This document shows positions 5,192-11,038 of a stretch of 11,038 nucleotides of DNA, piece after piece. This DNA comes from Desulfobulbaceae bacterium (GTDB lineage Bacteria; Desulfobacterota; Desulfobulbia; Desulfobulbales; Desulfobulbaceae). Both the position numbers and the translations under genes were made by a program. The notes under the pieces were generated by a model. It made no database searches, was not told the DNA's origin, and worked only from the letters and a program-made list of their open reading frames with translations. Within the stretch, counting starts at the first letter, position 1. The number at the start of each line of letters is the position of its first letter. The stretch is taken from the NCBI GenBank assembly GCA_011322715.1, contig DRLX01000271.1, positions 1 to 11,038 on the forward strand, in the 5' to 3' direction.

Positions 5192-7957
5192 CTACAGCGT
5201 TGCCTCAACCTCATCCATAACAAAAGCCTCAAGGGTATCGCCAACCTTGATATCATTAAAATTTTCAACCCCGATACCACACTCGTAACCGGTCAACACC
5301 TCTTTGGCATCATCTTTGAATCGTTTGAGCGAACCGATCTTGCCGGTATAAATAACCACACCATCCCGGAGGACCCGCACACTCGCATTGCGTTCAATCT
5401 TGCCGTCAACAACCGCACAACCGGCAATGGTTCCAACCTTGGGCACATGAAAGGTCTCCCGGACCTCGGCCGTACCGATCACCCGTTCCGTAAAACTCGG
5501 CGCCAGCAGGCCGACCATGGCTTTCTCAATATCTTCCAGGGCATGATAGATAACATCATACGACCGAATGTCCACACCTTCACGCTCGGCAAGGTCCTTC
5601 ACCTTGACCGAAGGCCGGACATTAAAGCCGATAATAACGGCATCGGAAGCAGCCGCGAGATGCACGTCATTTTCAGTAATGGATCCTGTGCCTTCATGCA
5701 GAACCTTGACCTTGACCTCATCGGTAGACAACTTTTCCGCCGCCTGGCCAAATGCCTGCAGTGTTCCCTGTACATCGGCCCGCAGAATCATTTTCAGTTC
5801 CTGGACCTCCTGTTCCGCCATCTTTTCAAACAAGTTGTCCAGAGATACCTTTGAGGCCGAAGCCAATTCACTCTCTCGGGCCTTGAGCTGCCGGGAGGCG
5901 GCAACCGATTTGGCCATCTTTTCATCGGGAACGACAACAAATTCATCCCCTGCGTGGGGAACTCCACTGATCCCCTGAACTTCAACCGGAATGGCCGGGC
6001 CCGCCTCCTGAACACGTTCTCCCCGTTCATTGAGCAGCATACGGACCTTGCCGCTGAACCTGCCGGCAACAAAATTATCACCGGCCCGAAGGGTTCCCTC
6101 CTGAACCAGCACCGTAGCGACCGGGCCGCGTCCCTTATGAAGCTGAGCTTCAATAATAGTTCCCTTTGCCCGCCGCTCCGGATCCGCCTTCAGTTCAAGC
6201 AATTCGGCCTGCAGCTGAATATTTTCCAACAGCTCTTCAATGCCGATCCCCTTCTTCGCCGAGGTCTCACAAAAAATCGTGTCTCCGCCCCATGCCTCGG
6301 GGAGAAGACCAAACTCCCCCAACTCACGCTGTACACGTTCGGGGTTTGCATTATCCTTGTCGATCTTGTTGACGGCAACCACAATGGGTACATTTGCCGC
6401 CTGGGAGTGGGCGATGGCCTCTTTAGTCTGGTCCATTACGCCATCATCGGCAGCAACAACCAGGACCACGATATCAGTGACCTTAGCGCCACGGGAGCGC
6501 ATCTCGGTAAATGCCGCATGGCCGGGCGTATCAACAAAAGTCAGATCTCCCGACGGTGATTTGACGTGATAAGCGCCGATATGCTGAGTAATACCCCCTG
6601 CTTCCCCTTCAGCCACATCGGTTTTTCGTATGGCATCAAGAATGGAAGTTTTGCCGTGATCGACATGCCCCATAACCGTTACCACGGGTGGTCTGGGAAT
6701 CGCCTCTCCTCCCTGTTCATCTTCCTGGACCTGCAACGCCTCAATCTCTAACTCATCGGTCATGGCCTGCTCAACTTCATAGCCAAAATCCGAAGCGACA
6801 AGGATGGCCGTATCCACGTCAAGAGACTGGTTGACCGTGGCCATGACACCCAGGCCCATAAGTTTTGCAATAACCTCTCCAACCTTAACACCCATCCGTT
6901 TGGCCAACTCACCAACCGCTATGGTTTCCACCACCTTGATTCGTTTTTTGATGGCCTTCATCTCGGCAACAGGTTCCTGCGAAGCTGATTTTTTTCTGAA
7001 GGAATCTTTTCGTTTTTTTCCACGGCGGGGACGCATGAATTCGACATCCCCATTCCTGGAAAAATTGATTCGACGACGACCCTTCTTCCCGCTTTTGCCA
7101 CCCCTTTTGGCCCTGTCCTGCTCACTGCCGATGGCGACGACACGTTTACCTTTCTTCTTTCCCCGTGCCGGACCGCGATCACCCACATTCGCTGGTTGGG
7201 GTATTTGACCAGCCCCGCCCTGTTTCGGACGAGCAGGTCGTCTTGCCGGACGGGGTTTTTTCTCGGGTATATGAATGGTGACCTGTCCCACAACCTTGGC
7301 CAGACTTTTGGGACGTTTTGGCTCTTCCGGCCGTTTTTTCTTGACCTTGTCTACCTTATCTACCTTATCTACGGTATCAGCTGATTTTTCCGCAACCTCT
7401 TCCGCGGCAACCGGTGGAGTTTCTTCCTGTGTCGGTTCTGCTTCTCCTTCAGCGGATTCAGATGCCTTTACTTCAGCCTCCGGCACAGGCTGTTCCGCCT
7501 CCTGAATCCCCGTCTGTTCTCCTTCATCAGATTGCACGGATTCTTCGGCAACCCCGGTCACCGTTGATTCTTCCGGCTCCGCCGCCTGCGGGACAACATC
7601 CTCAGCCACTGGTCCGGAAACTTCCATTACCGACTCGTTTTGTGCAGTTTCCTCGGCCCGGCTGATCTCTTCTTCTTTTTTTGCAGCCTTCTCTTTCTGG
7701 GCTTTGGAGCGCCGCCGGACAACGGTGGTTGTCCGCTTACGCACCGTTGCCGGCCGTTTTTTCATGTGGATATGCTCGTCGGTGACTTCAACTGCACCCT
7801 GCCCAAAAACCTTGCGACGGATTTCGGCAGCCATATCATCATCCACTGTCGAGCTATGCCCTTTGATCGGATATCCCAAGGCTATAAGCTTATCAGCCAG
7901 TTCCTTGCTTTTCAGTCCCGCCTCTTTGGCTAACTCATAAATACGGACCCTGCTCAT
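5192..7957 (-). CDS. infB: Translation initiation factor IF-2
   Basis: IF-2 is the GTPase that places formylmethionyl-tRNA on the 30S subunit and promotes subunit joining. The 921-residue protein is the long form. It has an IF2_N module at 1-53 (RIYELAKEAGLKSKEL), an acidic Glu/Ala/Val-rich linker (about 95-195), a strongly basic Lys/Arg/Pro-rich segment (about 205-325) and a second IF2_N module (about 343-395). The G domain then has GHVDHGKT (430-437), GGITQHIGAY, DTPGHAAF (476-483), NKID (530-533) and SAKKG near 568, followed by the beta-barrel and C-terminal fMet-tRNA-binding domains. The ATG at 7957 has AGGAG 6 nt upstream. A 9-bp tandem repeat lies in the linker. The gene follows ylxR by 51 nt and precedes rbfA by about 18 nt. 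Confidence 0.98.
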   Translation of the reverse strand: MSRVRIYELAKEAGLKSKELADKLIALGYPIKGHSSTVDDDMAAEIRRKVFGQGAVEVTDEHIHMKKRPATVRKRTTTVVRRRSKAQKEKAAKKEEEISRAEETAQNESVMEVSGPVAEDVVPQAAEPEESTVTGVAEESVQSDEGEQTGIQEAEQPVPEAEVKASESAEGEAEPTQEETPPVAAEEVAEKSADTVDKVDKVDKVKKKRPEEPKRPKSLAKVVGQVTIHIPEKKPRPARRPARPKQGGAGQIPQPANVGDRGPARGKKKGKRVVAIGSEQDRAKRGGKSGKKGRRRINFSRNGDVEFMRPRRGKKRKDSFRKKSASQEPVAEMKAIKKRIKVVETIAVGELAKRMGVKVGEVIAKLMGLGVMATVNQSLDVDTAILVASDFGYEVEQAMTDELEIEALQVQEDEQGGEAIPRPPVVTVMGHVDHGKTSILDAIRKTDVAEGEAGGITQHIGAYHVKSPSGDLTFVDTPGHAAFTEMRSRGAKVTDIVVLVVAADDGVMDQTKEAIAHSQAANVPIVVAVNKIDKDNANPERVQRELGEFGLLPEAWGGDTIFCETSAKKGIGIEELLENIQLQAELLELKADPERRAKGTIIEAQLHKGRGPVATVLVQEGTLRAGDNFVAGRFSGKVRMLLNERGERVQEAGPAIPVEVQGISGVPHAGDEFVVVPDEKMAKSVAASRQLKARESELASASKVSLDNLFEKMAEQEVQELKMILRADVQGTLQAFGQAAEKLSTDEVKVKVLHEGTGSITENDVHLAAASDAVIIGFNVRPSVKVKDLAEREGVDIRSYDVIYHALEDIEKAMVGLLAPSFTERVIGTAEVRETFHVPKVGTIAGCAVVDGKIERNASVRVLRDGVVIYTGKIGSLKRFKDDAKEVLTGYECGIGVENFNDIKVGDTLEAFVMDEVEATL
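7342..7377 (-). repeat. 9-bp tandem repeat inside infB
   Basis: The 9-mer CTACCTTAT occurs twice in tandem (7351-7359, 7360-7368) and is flanked by diverged copies (7342-7350, 7369-7377). The repeats keep the reading frame and encode the Val-Asp-Lys run around residue 195-205, in the linker between the acidic and basic segments of IF-2. This is a likely slippage-generated, length-variable spacer. Confidence 0.75.
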
Positions 7958-7992
7958 TCAATACTCCTGTCCTGTTCCGTCAATTCTTCAGA

Positions 7993-8022
7993 CCACCTTG
8001 AAAAGGTGCTAATTTTTCAAGG
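7993..8022. repeat. Short palindrome sharing both ends of the 131-bp rimP-nusA palindrome
   Basis: CCACCTTGAAAA (7993-8004) is identical to 9749-9760, and CTAATTTTTCAAGG (8009-8022) is identical to 9868-9881, with only GGTG between them. The arms CCTTGAAAA and TTTTCAAGG form a 9-bp stem. An alternative smaller stem is CACCTT (7994-7999) with AAGGTG (8003-8008). The ylxR stop codon (8009-8011) and last codons lie inside it. It looks like the two termini of the larger element joined after loss of the interior, or an independent minimal copy. Confidence 0.65.
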
Positions 8023-8236
8023 AACCCTTCAAACGAAATGCCCGGTTCAACGCTTTCTTATTCTTCAGCAATCGCTCTAAACAAGTCTCCTGTCGGCAGC
8101 AGTACACTGCGCGCCCGGGAAATATCCTGCTCTCCACCATTACACCTTCATCCAACACAAAACGCCTCAACTCCTTTTGAGGCCTCTTCACCCCACATCC
8201 TCTGCAGGTGCGTATCGGCAAATGCCGCCGCCTCAT
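8009..8236 (-). CDS. ylxR: YlxR/DUF448 family RNA-binding protein
   Basis: This is a small basic protein of 75 residues. The family signature is present: RTCRGCG (9-15), an ELRRFV segment (about 22-27), and PGRAVYCC (40-47), then Lys/Arg-rich LLKNKKALNRAFR. In Bacillus subtilis and relatives YlxR (RnpM) binds the RNase P RNA and modulates its activity; no function has been shown for this group of bacteria. The ATG at 8236 overlaps the nusA stop in a TGATG arrangement with no separate Shine-Dalgarno, so its translation is likely coupled to nusA. The final codons and stop lie inside a short palindrome that resembles the ends of the rimP-nusA element, so the C-terminal few residues (SLKN) may be derived from that repeat. 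The nusA-ylxR-infB order is common outside Enterobacteria. Confidence 0.88.
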   Translation of the reverse strand: MRRRHLPIRTCRGCGVKRPQKELRRFVLDEGVMVESRIFPGRAVYCCRQETCLERLLKNKKALNRAFRLKGSLKN

Positions 8237-9687
8237 CAGGATTCCGAATCACCATTTTTGGTCGCCGACACATTCTCTTCCTGCTGAATATCTTTCCGCC
8301 CGGAATCATTCGTTTCCCCACCATCTTCCGGTGCAGTCCCACTGTCTTCGGCAGCGGCCGCAACAGGTTCCGACTCCACTATTTGTGTGTCTCCGCCTTC
8401 TGCAACCTGATCAGTCACGGCAGGCGGCTGTTCATTTTCCAGTTTCACCGGTGGAATTTCAGCGGCCAGATTTTTTATTCCCTCCGCCTGTTCTTCACCT
8501 ATTCGACCTGCCGCAGCAATGTCGACAGGTTCCATCTCGGCCAGCATGGCCGCCGAAAGAATTCCGGCGGCAAAGAACCGGTCCGCCATACTCTCATCAA
8601 CACCTTCAACAGCAGTCAGAGTCCGATAGCCGGGATTTTCAAGATTGGCATACCGCTGTTCGCTTTTAACATCAATACGCCAGTTCATCAGTTTAGATGC
8701 CAGCCGTACATTCTGTCCCTGTCTGCCGATGGCCAGGGAAAGCTGATCGTCCGGCACAACAACGAGCAGAAGTCTATTTTCCTCATCGACAATGACCATA
8801 GACACTTCAGCAGGTGCCAGCGCATTATAAACATATTTCGCAGGATCGGGACTCCAGGGAACGATATCGATCCGTTCCCCCTGCAATTCCTGGACAACAT
8901 TCTGTACCCGCGACCCCTTCAAACCAACGCAGGCTCCCACCGGATCAACATCGGACTCTATGGAGGACACTGCAATTTTGGCCCGAAACCCGGGCTCACG
9001 GCTGCATCCCATTATTTTAACTATACCCTCCGCAATTTCAGGAACTTCCAGCTCAAAGAGTTTAATAAGAAATTCGTTACAGGTGCGACTGAGCAGCAGT
9101 TGCGCATCTCTGCTTTCCTGGCGTACTTCCAGCAGATAGGCACGAATACGATCCCCCTGCTTGAACGACCGCTTGGGAATCTGTCCCTCCCGGGGAAGAA
9201 CGGCATCGGTTCGTCCAAGATTGATAATCATTTTGCCCCGTTCAAAACGCTGGACGATACCATTGACGATGGATCCCTGACGATCGCGAAACATATCATA
9301 AATAACTTCGCGCTCGGCATCACGCATCCGGTGAATAATCACCTGTTTTGCCGACTGAGCGGCTATTCTGCCGAGATCGGCTATATTATCAAGCTTCTCG
9401 CCGAGATCATCTTCCAGCTCAACCTCCGGATCCAGTTGCCGTGCCTCGTCCAGGGAAATTTCCGTTTCCTCATCAAAAACTTCTTCCACCACCGTCCGGT
9501 ATTGAAAAACCTCTATCTCACCGAGTTCTTCATTAAACTGCACCTCAATATCCCGACGGCTGCCGAACTTTTTCCTGACCGCTGAACGGACAGCCTCTTC
9601 AATGGCATCAATTAATAACGCCCTGTCAATGCCCTTATCACGGCAAATCTGATCGAGAATTCTCTTTAAATTTTCCGTTCCCACCAT
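8236..9687 (-). CDS. nusA: Transcription termination/antitermination protein NusA
   Basis: NusA binds RNA polymerase and nascent RNA, promoting pausing and intrinsic termination and taking part in rRNA antitermination. The 483-residue protein has the N-terminal polymerase-binding domain (1 to about 130), an S1 domain (about 137-203), KH1 with GLKGSR (255-260), and KH2 with AIGRQGQNVRLASKL (319-333). A helix-hairpin-helix-like stretch follows (about 355-405, TAVEGVDESMADRF), then an acidic, Gln/Ser-rich tail to the end. The tail is not the pair of full AR repeats of E. coli NusA. The ATG at 9687 has GGAG 7 nt upstream. A 231-nt gap containing a large palindrome separates it from rimP. The gene end overlaps ylxR by one base. 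Confidence 0.97.
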   Translation of the reverse strand: MVGTENLKRILDQICRDKGIDRALLIDAIEEAVRSAVRKKFGSRRDIEVQFNEELGEIEVFQYRTVVEEVFDEETEISLDEARQLDPEVELEDDLGEKLDNIADLGRIAAQSAKQVIIHRMRDAEREVIYDMFRDRQGSIVNGIVQRFERGKMIINLGRTDAVLPREGQIPKRSFKQGDRIRAYLLEVRQESRDAQLLLSRTCNEFLIKLFELEVPEIAEGIVKIMGCSREPGFRAKIAVSSIESDVDPVGACVGLKGSRVQNVVQELQGERIDIVPWSPDPAKYVYNALAPAEVSMVIVDEENRLLLVVVPDDQLSLAIGRQGQNVRLASKLMNWRIDVKSEQRYANLENPGYRTLTAVEGVDESMADRFFAAGILSAAMLAEMEPVDIAAAGRIGEEQAEGIKNLAAEIPPVKLENEQPPAVTDQVAEGGDTQIVESEPVAAAAEDSGTAPEDGGETNDSGRKDIQQEENVSATKNGDSES

Positions 9688-9750
9688 GATTTTACTCCAG
9701 CTTTGCCGGTCGGCCTGTAACCCCTCATACCGGACTCACTCATTTGGCCA

Positions 9751-9881
9751 CCTTGAAAAATTACTTTTTCGCCCGATCTCTGCGTCACAGGAAAATTAAA
9801 AATGCTCACATATGTCTAATATGCTGCGCTTTTTAATTTTCCTATTCCTTGACCTCGAACGAAAATTCTAATTTTTCAAGG
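9751..9881. repeat. 131-bp concentric palindromic element between rimP and nusA
   Basis: Three inverted-repeat pairs share one centre at 9816. The outer pair is CCTTGAAAAATTA (9751-9763) with TAATTTTTCAAGG (9869-9881), 13/13. The middle pair is GGAAAATTAAAAA (9790-9802) with TTTTTAATTTTCC (9830-9842), 13/13. The inner pair is CATAT (9809-9813) with ATATG (9819-9823), loop GTCTA. TTTTCG (9766-9771) with CGAAAA (9860-9865) and CGA/TCG continue the stem between the outer and middle pairs. As DNA or transcript it can fold into one long imperfect hairpin. No coding capacity is seen. It resembles a dispersed palindromic repeat or MITE-like element; a part-copy lies at 7993-8022. No flanking target-site duplication is obvious. 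Confidence 0.75.
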
Positions 9882-9898
9882 CACCATTTTGTCGTCGC

Positions 9899-9918
9899 CG
9901 TGGTCCCGAAAAACCACG
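9899..9918 (-). promoter_or_regulatory. Stem-loop directly after the rimP stop codon
   Basis: CGTGGT (9899-9904) pairs with ACCACG (9913-9918) around an 8-nt loop, immediately downstream of the rimP TAA. There is no T run after it on the minus strand, so it is not a classical terminator. It could protect a rimP 3' end or pause polymerase before the palindrome. Function is not known. Confidence 0.4.
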
Positions 9919-10383
9919 TTACTCAAGAATCAACCTGGCCCGCGCAATGTCCGCCGGCAAAAATCTCTCTATCCGCCCATCAACTTCAAGAAGAACTTCT
10001 TCGTTCTCCATACCCTGCAACCTGCCTATAAACACCCGCTGATCATTTCGTTTCTCGCGTAATTTAACCCTGGCCATTCGACCGGAAAAACGAATAAAGT
10101 CTCTCTCTTTCTTTAAGGGACGTTCCAGTCCGGGTGAAGAAACTTCAAGATGATAGGCATGCTCGATGGGATCCTCCACCTCGAGATAACTGGAAACTTC
10201 ACGGCTCACCTTCGTGCAGTCTTCCAGGGTCACACCGCCGGAGCGGTCAATAAAGAGCCGTAACACCCAACCGTGCCCTTCCCGTCGAAATTCAATATCC
10301 ACCAACTCCACATCCATATCGGCCAACAGGGGAACGATAAAATCTTCCACCCGCGCTATGACACCAACCGTCCCGTTACCCAC
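9919..10383 (-). CDS. rimP: Ribosome maturation factor RimP
   Basis: RimP acts early in 30S assembly by helping S12 and pseudoknot formation. The 154-residue protein has the N-terminal alpha/beta domain with ELVDIEF (26-32), LRLFIDRSGGVTLEDC (41-56), and the signature YHLEVSSPGLERPL (about 77-90). The C-terminal SH3-like domain carries GRL and ends in ILE. The start is GTG at 10383; there is no in-frame ATG just upstream and the Shine-Dalgarno is weak. It is the first protein-coding gene of the cluster and lies 175 nt after the tRNA, beyond a rho-independent terminator. I find no strong promoter of its own, so expression may depend on read-through from the tRNA promoter. Confidence 0.95.
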   Translation of the reverse strand: MGNGTVGVIARVEDFIVPLLADMDVELVDIEFRREGHGWVLRLFIDRSGGVTLEDCTKVSREVSSYLEVEDPIEHAYHLEVSSPGLERPLKKERDFIRFSGRMARVKLREKRNDQRVFIGRLQGMENEEVLLEVDGRIERFLPADIARARLILE

Positions 10384-10452
10384 CGTACGTATCCATAGAA
10401 TTCCCGTTCATCAATGCAATAAACCATCCGCACTTTCAGGCAAAAAGGCAAT

Positions 10453-10475
10453 AAAAAAAGCGGGCAGAGCCCACT
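10453..10475 (-). terminator. Rho-independent terminator between tRNA-Gly and rimP
   Basis: On the minus strand AGTGGGC (10475-10469) and GCCCGCT (10465-10459) form a 7-bp stem with one G-U pair and a TCT loop. Six further T residues follow immediately. It lies 83 nt after the tRNA 3' end and 70 nt before the rimP start. It should end most tRNA transcripts while allowing some read-through into the operon. In E. coli termination also occurs between the leading tRNA (metY) and rimP. Confidence 0.8.
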
Positions 10476-10481
10476 TTCTCG

Positions 10482-10504
10482 TACATTGATTCCCAATCAA
10501 TGTA
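10482..10504 (-). repeat. Perfect 10-bp hairpin upstream of the terminator
   Basis: TACATTGATT (10482-10491) and AATCAATGTA (10495-10504) are perfect complements around a CCC loop. It lies 6 nt upstream of the terminator stem on the transcript. The same core (ATCAAT with GTAT or ACAT) recurs at 10533-10546 and 10636-10645, on either side of the tRNA. A likely role is a 3'-trailer processing or stability element. Confidence 0.6.
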
Positions 10505-10557
10505 TGGCCGGTTGATTCGCCCGAAAACAGCAAATCAATGTATTGAGGAGAGCCCAC

Positions 10558-10633
10558 TGGAGCGGGCAACGGGGCTCGAACCCGCGACCCCAAGCTTGGG
10601 AAGCTTGTGCTCTGCCAACTGAGCTACACCCGC
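10558..10633 (-). tRNA. tRNA-Gly (anticodon CCC, reads GGG)
   Basis: A complete 76-nt cloverleaf. The acceptor GCGGGTG pairs with TGCCCGC (two G-U pairs). The D-arm is GCTC/GAGC with AGTTGGCA loop. The anticodon stem CAAGC/GCTTG closes loop TTCCCAA, with anticodon CCC at 10600-10598. The T-arm is GCGGG/CCCGT with loop TTCGAGC. Discriminator T73 is the expected glycine identity base and CCA is encoded. It stands alone at the head of the operon, 24 nt downstream of the -10 box and ahead of a terminator. The equivalent position in E. coli holds an initiator tRNA gene (metY). Confidence 0.97.
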
Positions 10634-10656
10634 CCATCAATACATAAAAACGGTTA

Positions 10657-10685
10657 AATATACTTGCCGAAGATACTTTTGTCAA
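10657..10685 (-). promoter_or_regulatory. Sigma70-type promoter for tRNA-Gly and the operon
   Basis: On the minus strand TTGACA (10685-10680, 6/6 to consensus) is separated by exactly 17 nt from TATATT (10662-10657, 5/6). Transcription would start near 10650, giving a leader of roughly 17 nt before the mature tRNA. This is the strongest promoter in the window and probably the main one for the cluster. Confidence 0.85.
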
Positions 10686-10935
10686 GAAAACAACCACGGT
10701 TAATAGATGGAGAACAAGAGATACGGAAAAAAGCAAAGAACCTCTTGACAGTCGGAAGTCGCAACGTTTACCCTCCCTTATGCAAAAGGAGCTCGCCGAT
10801 CTATCGTCATAGAGTTGTTGCGACGTTCTTTTATCTTTTACCTTCAGGAATGCGGAACCATAGGGCTTTGGAAAAAATAATTATCCGACAACAGGCCTGA
10901 ATAAATGAAACTTTTCGACATACGAGGAAACAATT
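10686..10935. other. Divergent intergenic region upstream of the DsrE-like gene
   Basis: These 250 nt hold no credible gene. On the + strand a perfect -35 hexamer TTGACA (10745-10750) is followed only by weak -10 candidates, the best being TACCCT at an 18-nt spacing, so a promoter for the rightward gene is possible but unproven. An 8-bp inverted repeat, GTCGCAAC (10758-10765) and GTTGCGAC (10817-10824), overlaps that promoter spacer with its left arm. It could be an operator or a coincidence. Confidence 0.35.
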
Positions 10936-11038
10936 ATGACGCAAAACGTTGTAGTAGTCCTGTCCTGCGGAACCGACAACCCCAATCGATCAACCCGTGG
11001 TATCCACCTGGCCACCGTTGCCCATAAAGAGGGAAAAA
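10936..11038 (+). CDS. DsrE-family-like protein, N-terminal fragment
   Basis: An open frame starts at ATG 10936 with GAGGAAA about 6 nt upstream and runs off the window after 34 codons. The visible residues begin MTQNVVVVLSCGTDNPNRST and continue RGIHLATVAHKEGK. A short beta strand, then a Thr/Gly-rich loop and a helix of Ala/Val-His residues, is the opening pattern of DsrE/DsrF-like proteins, which take part in sulfur relay or have unknown roles. Only the first strand-loop-helix can be seen and the conserved cysteine region is outside the window, so the family call is tentative. The gene is divergent from the tRNA and is not part of the operon. Confidence 0.5.
   Translation, partial: MTQNVVVVLSCGTDNPNRSTRGIHLATVAHKEGK

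Noticed and set aside
5132..5854. 240-codon + strand open frame opposite infB and rbfA
   Set aside because: It is antisense to conserved IF-2 C-terminal domains, with no motif or ribosome-binding site.
8038..9585. 515-codon open frame on the + strand opposite nusA and ylxR
   Set aside because: It lies antisense to a clear NusA with all its domains, has no recognisable motif, and starts without a convincing ribosome-binding site. It is a composition shadow.
10664..10900. 78-codon + strand open frame overlapping the tRNA promoter
   Set aside because: It starts inside the minus-strand promoter, has no Shine-Dalgarno or family resemblance, and is rich in Arg/Lys/Pro as random frames often are.
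10905..11027. ATG at 10905 as a start for a different frame at the right edge
   Set aside because: No ribosome-binding site precedes it and the frame closes within about 40 codons, while the 10936 frame has a good Shine-Dalgarno and a protein-like pattern.

Overview
The window is a bacterial translation/RNA-processing superoperon read leftward (minus strand). Its transcription order is tRNA-Gly(CCC), rimP, nusA, ylxR, infB, rbfA, nrnA, truB, rpsO, pnp. At the far right edge, the first 34 codons of a divergent (+) gene resembling the DsrE family are visible. All nine complete proteins are full length with their diagnostic motifs. I see no mobile element, CRISPR array, prophage or defence system.

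Organism: the backbone (rimP-nusA-infB-rbfA-truB-rpsO-pnp) is the classical proteobacterial arrangement. The insertion of ylxR between nusA and infB, and of a DHH/DHHA1 phosphoesterase between rbfA and truB, is not the E. coli arrangement. It is typical of Desulfobacterota (former Deltaproteobacteria) and some Gram-positives. Together with balanced base composition and a DsrE-like neighbour, this suggests a Desulfobacterota member, possibly a sulfur-metabolising one. That assignment is inference at moderate confidence.

Layout, in transcription order (right to left). A near-consensus sigma70-type promoter (10657-10685) drives tRNA-Gly(CCC) (10558-10633). It is followed by a 10-bp hairpin and a rho-independent terminator (10453-10475) before rimP (GTG start). 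A 231-nt gap between rimP and nusA holds a 131-nt concentric palindrome (9751-9881). nusA, ylxR, infB, rbfA, nrnA and truB follow with overlaps or short gaps, suggesting coupled translation. A short derivative of the palindrome's two ends covers the ylxR stop codon. rpsO has a structured 209-nt leader whose last hairpin puts the Shine-Dalgarno sequence in its loop. A 401-nt, hairpin-rich gap separates rpsO from pnp and ends in a long stem just before the pnp ribosome-binding site.

How the genes fit together: RimP and RbfA mature the 30S subunit. S15 assembles it. IF2 starts translation with initiator tRNA. NusA controls pausing and termination. TruB modifies U55 of tRNAs. PNPase degrades RNA and NrnA removes the resulting very short oligonucleotides and pAp. 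YlxR is linked to RNase P in Gram-positives. The coding content is ordinary. The items that repay a second look are non-coding: the large palindrome and its short relative, the rpsO initiation hairpin, the pnp leader, and the promoter-tRNA-terminator head of the operon.
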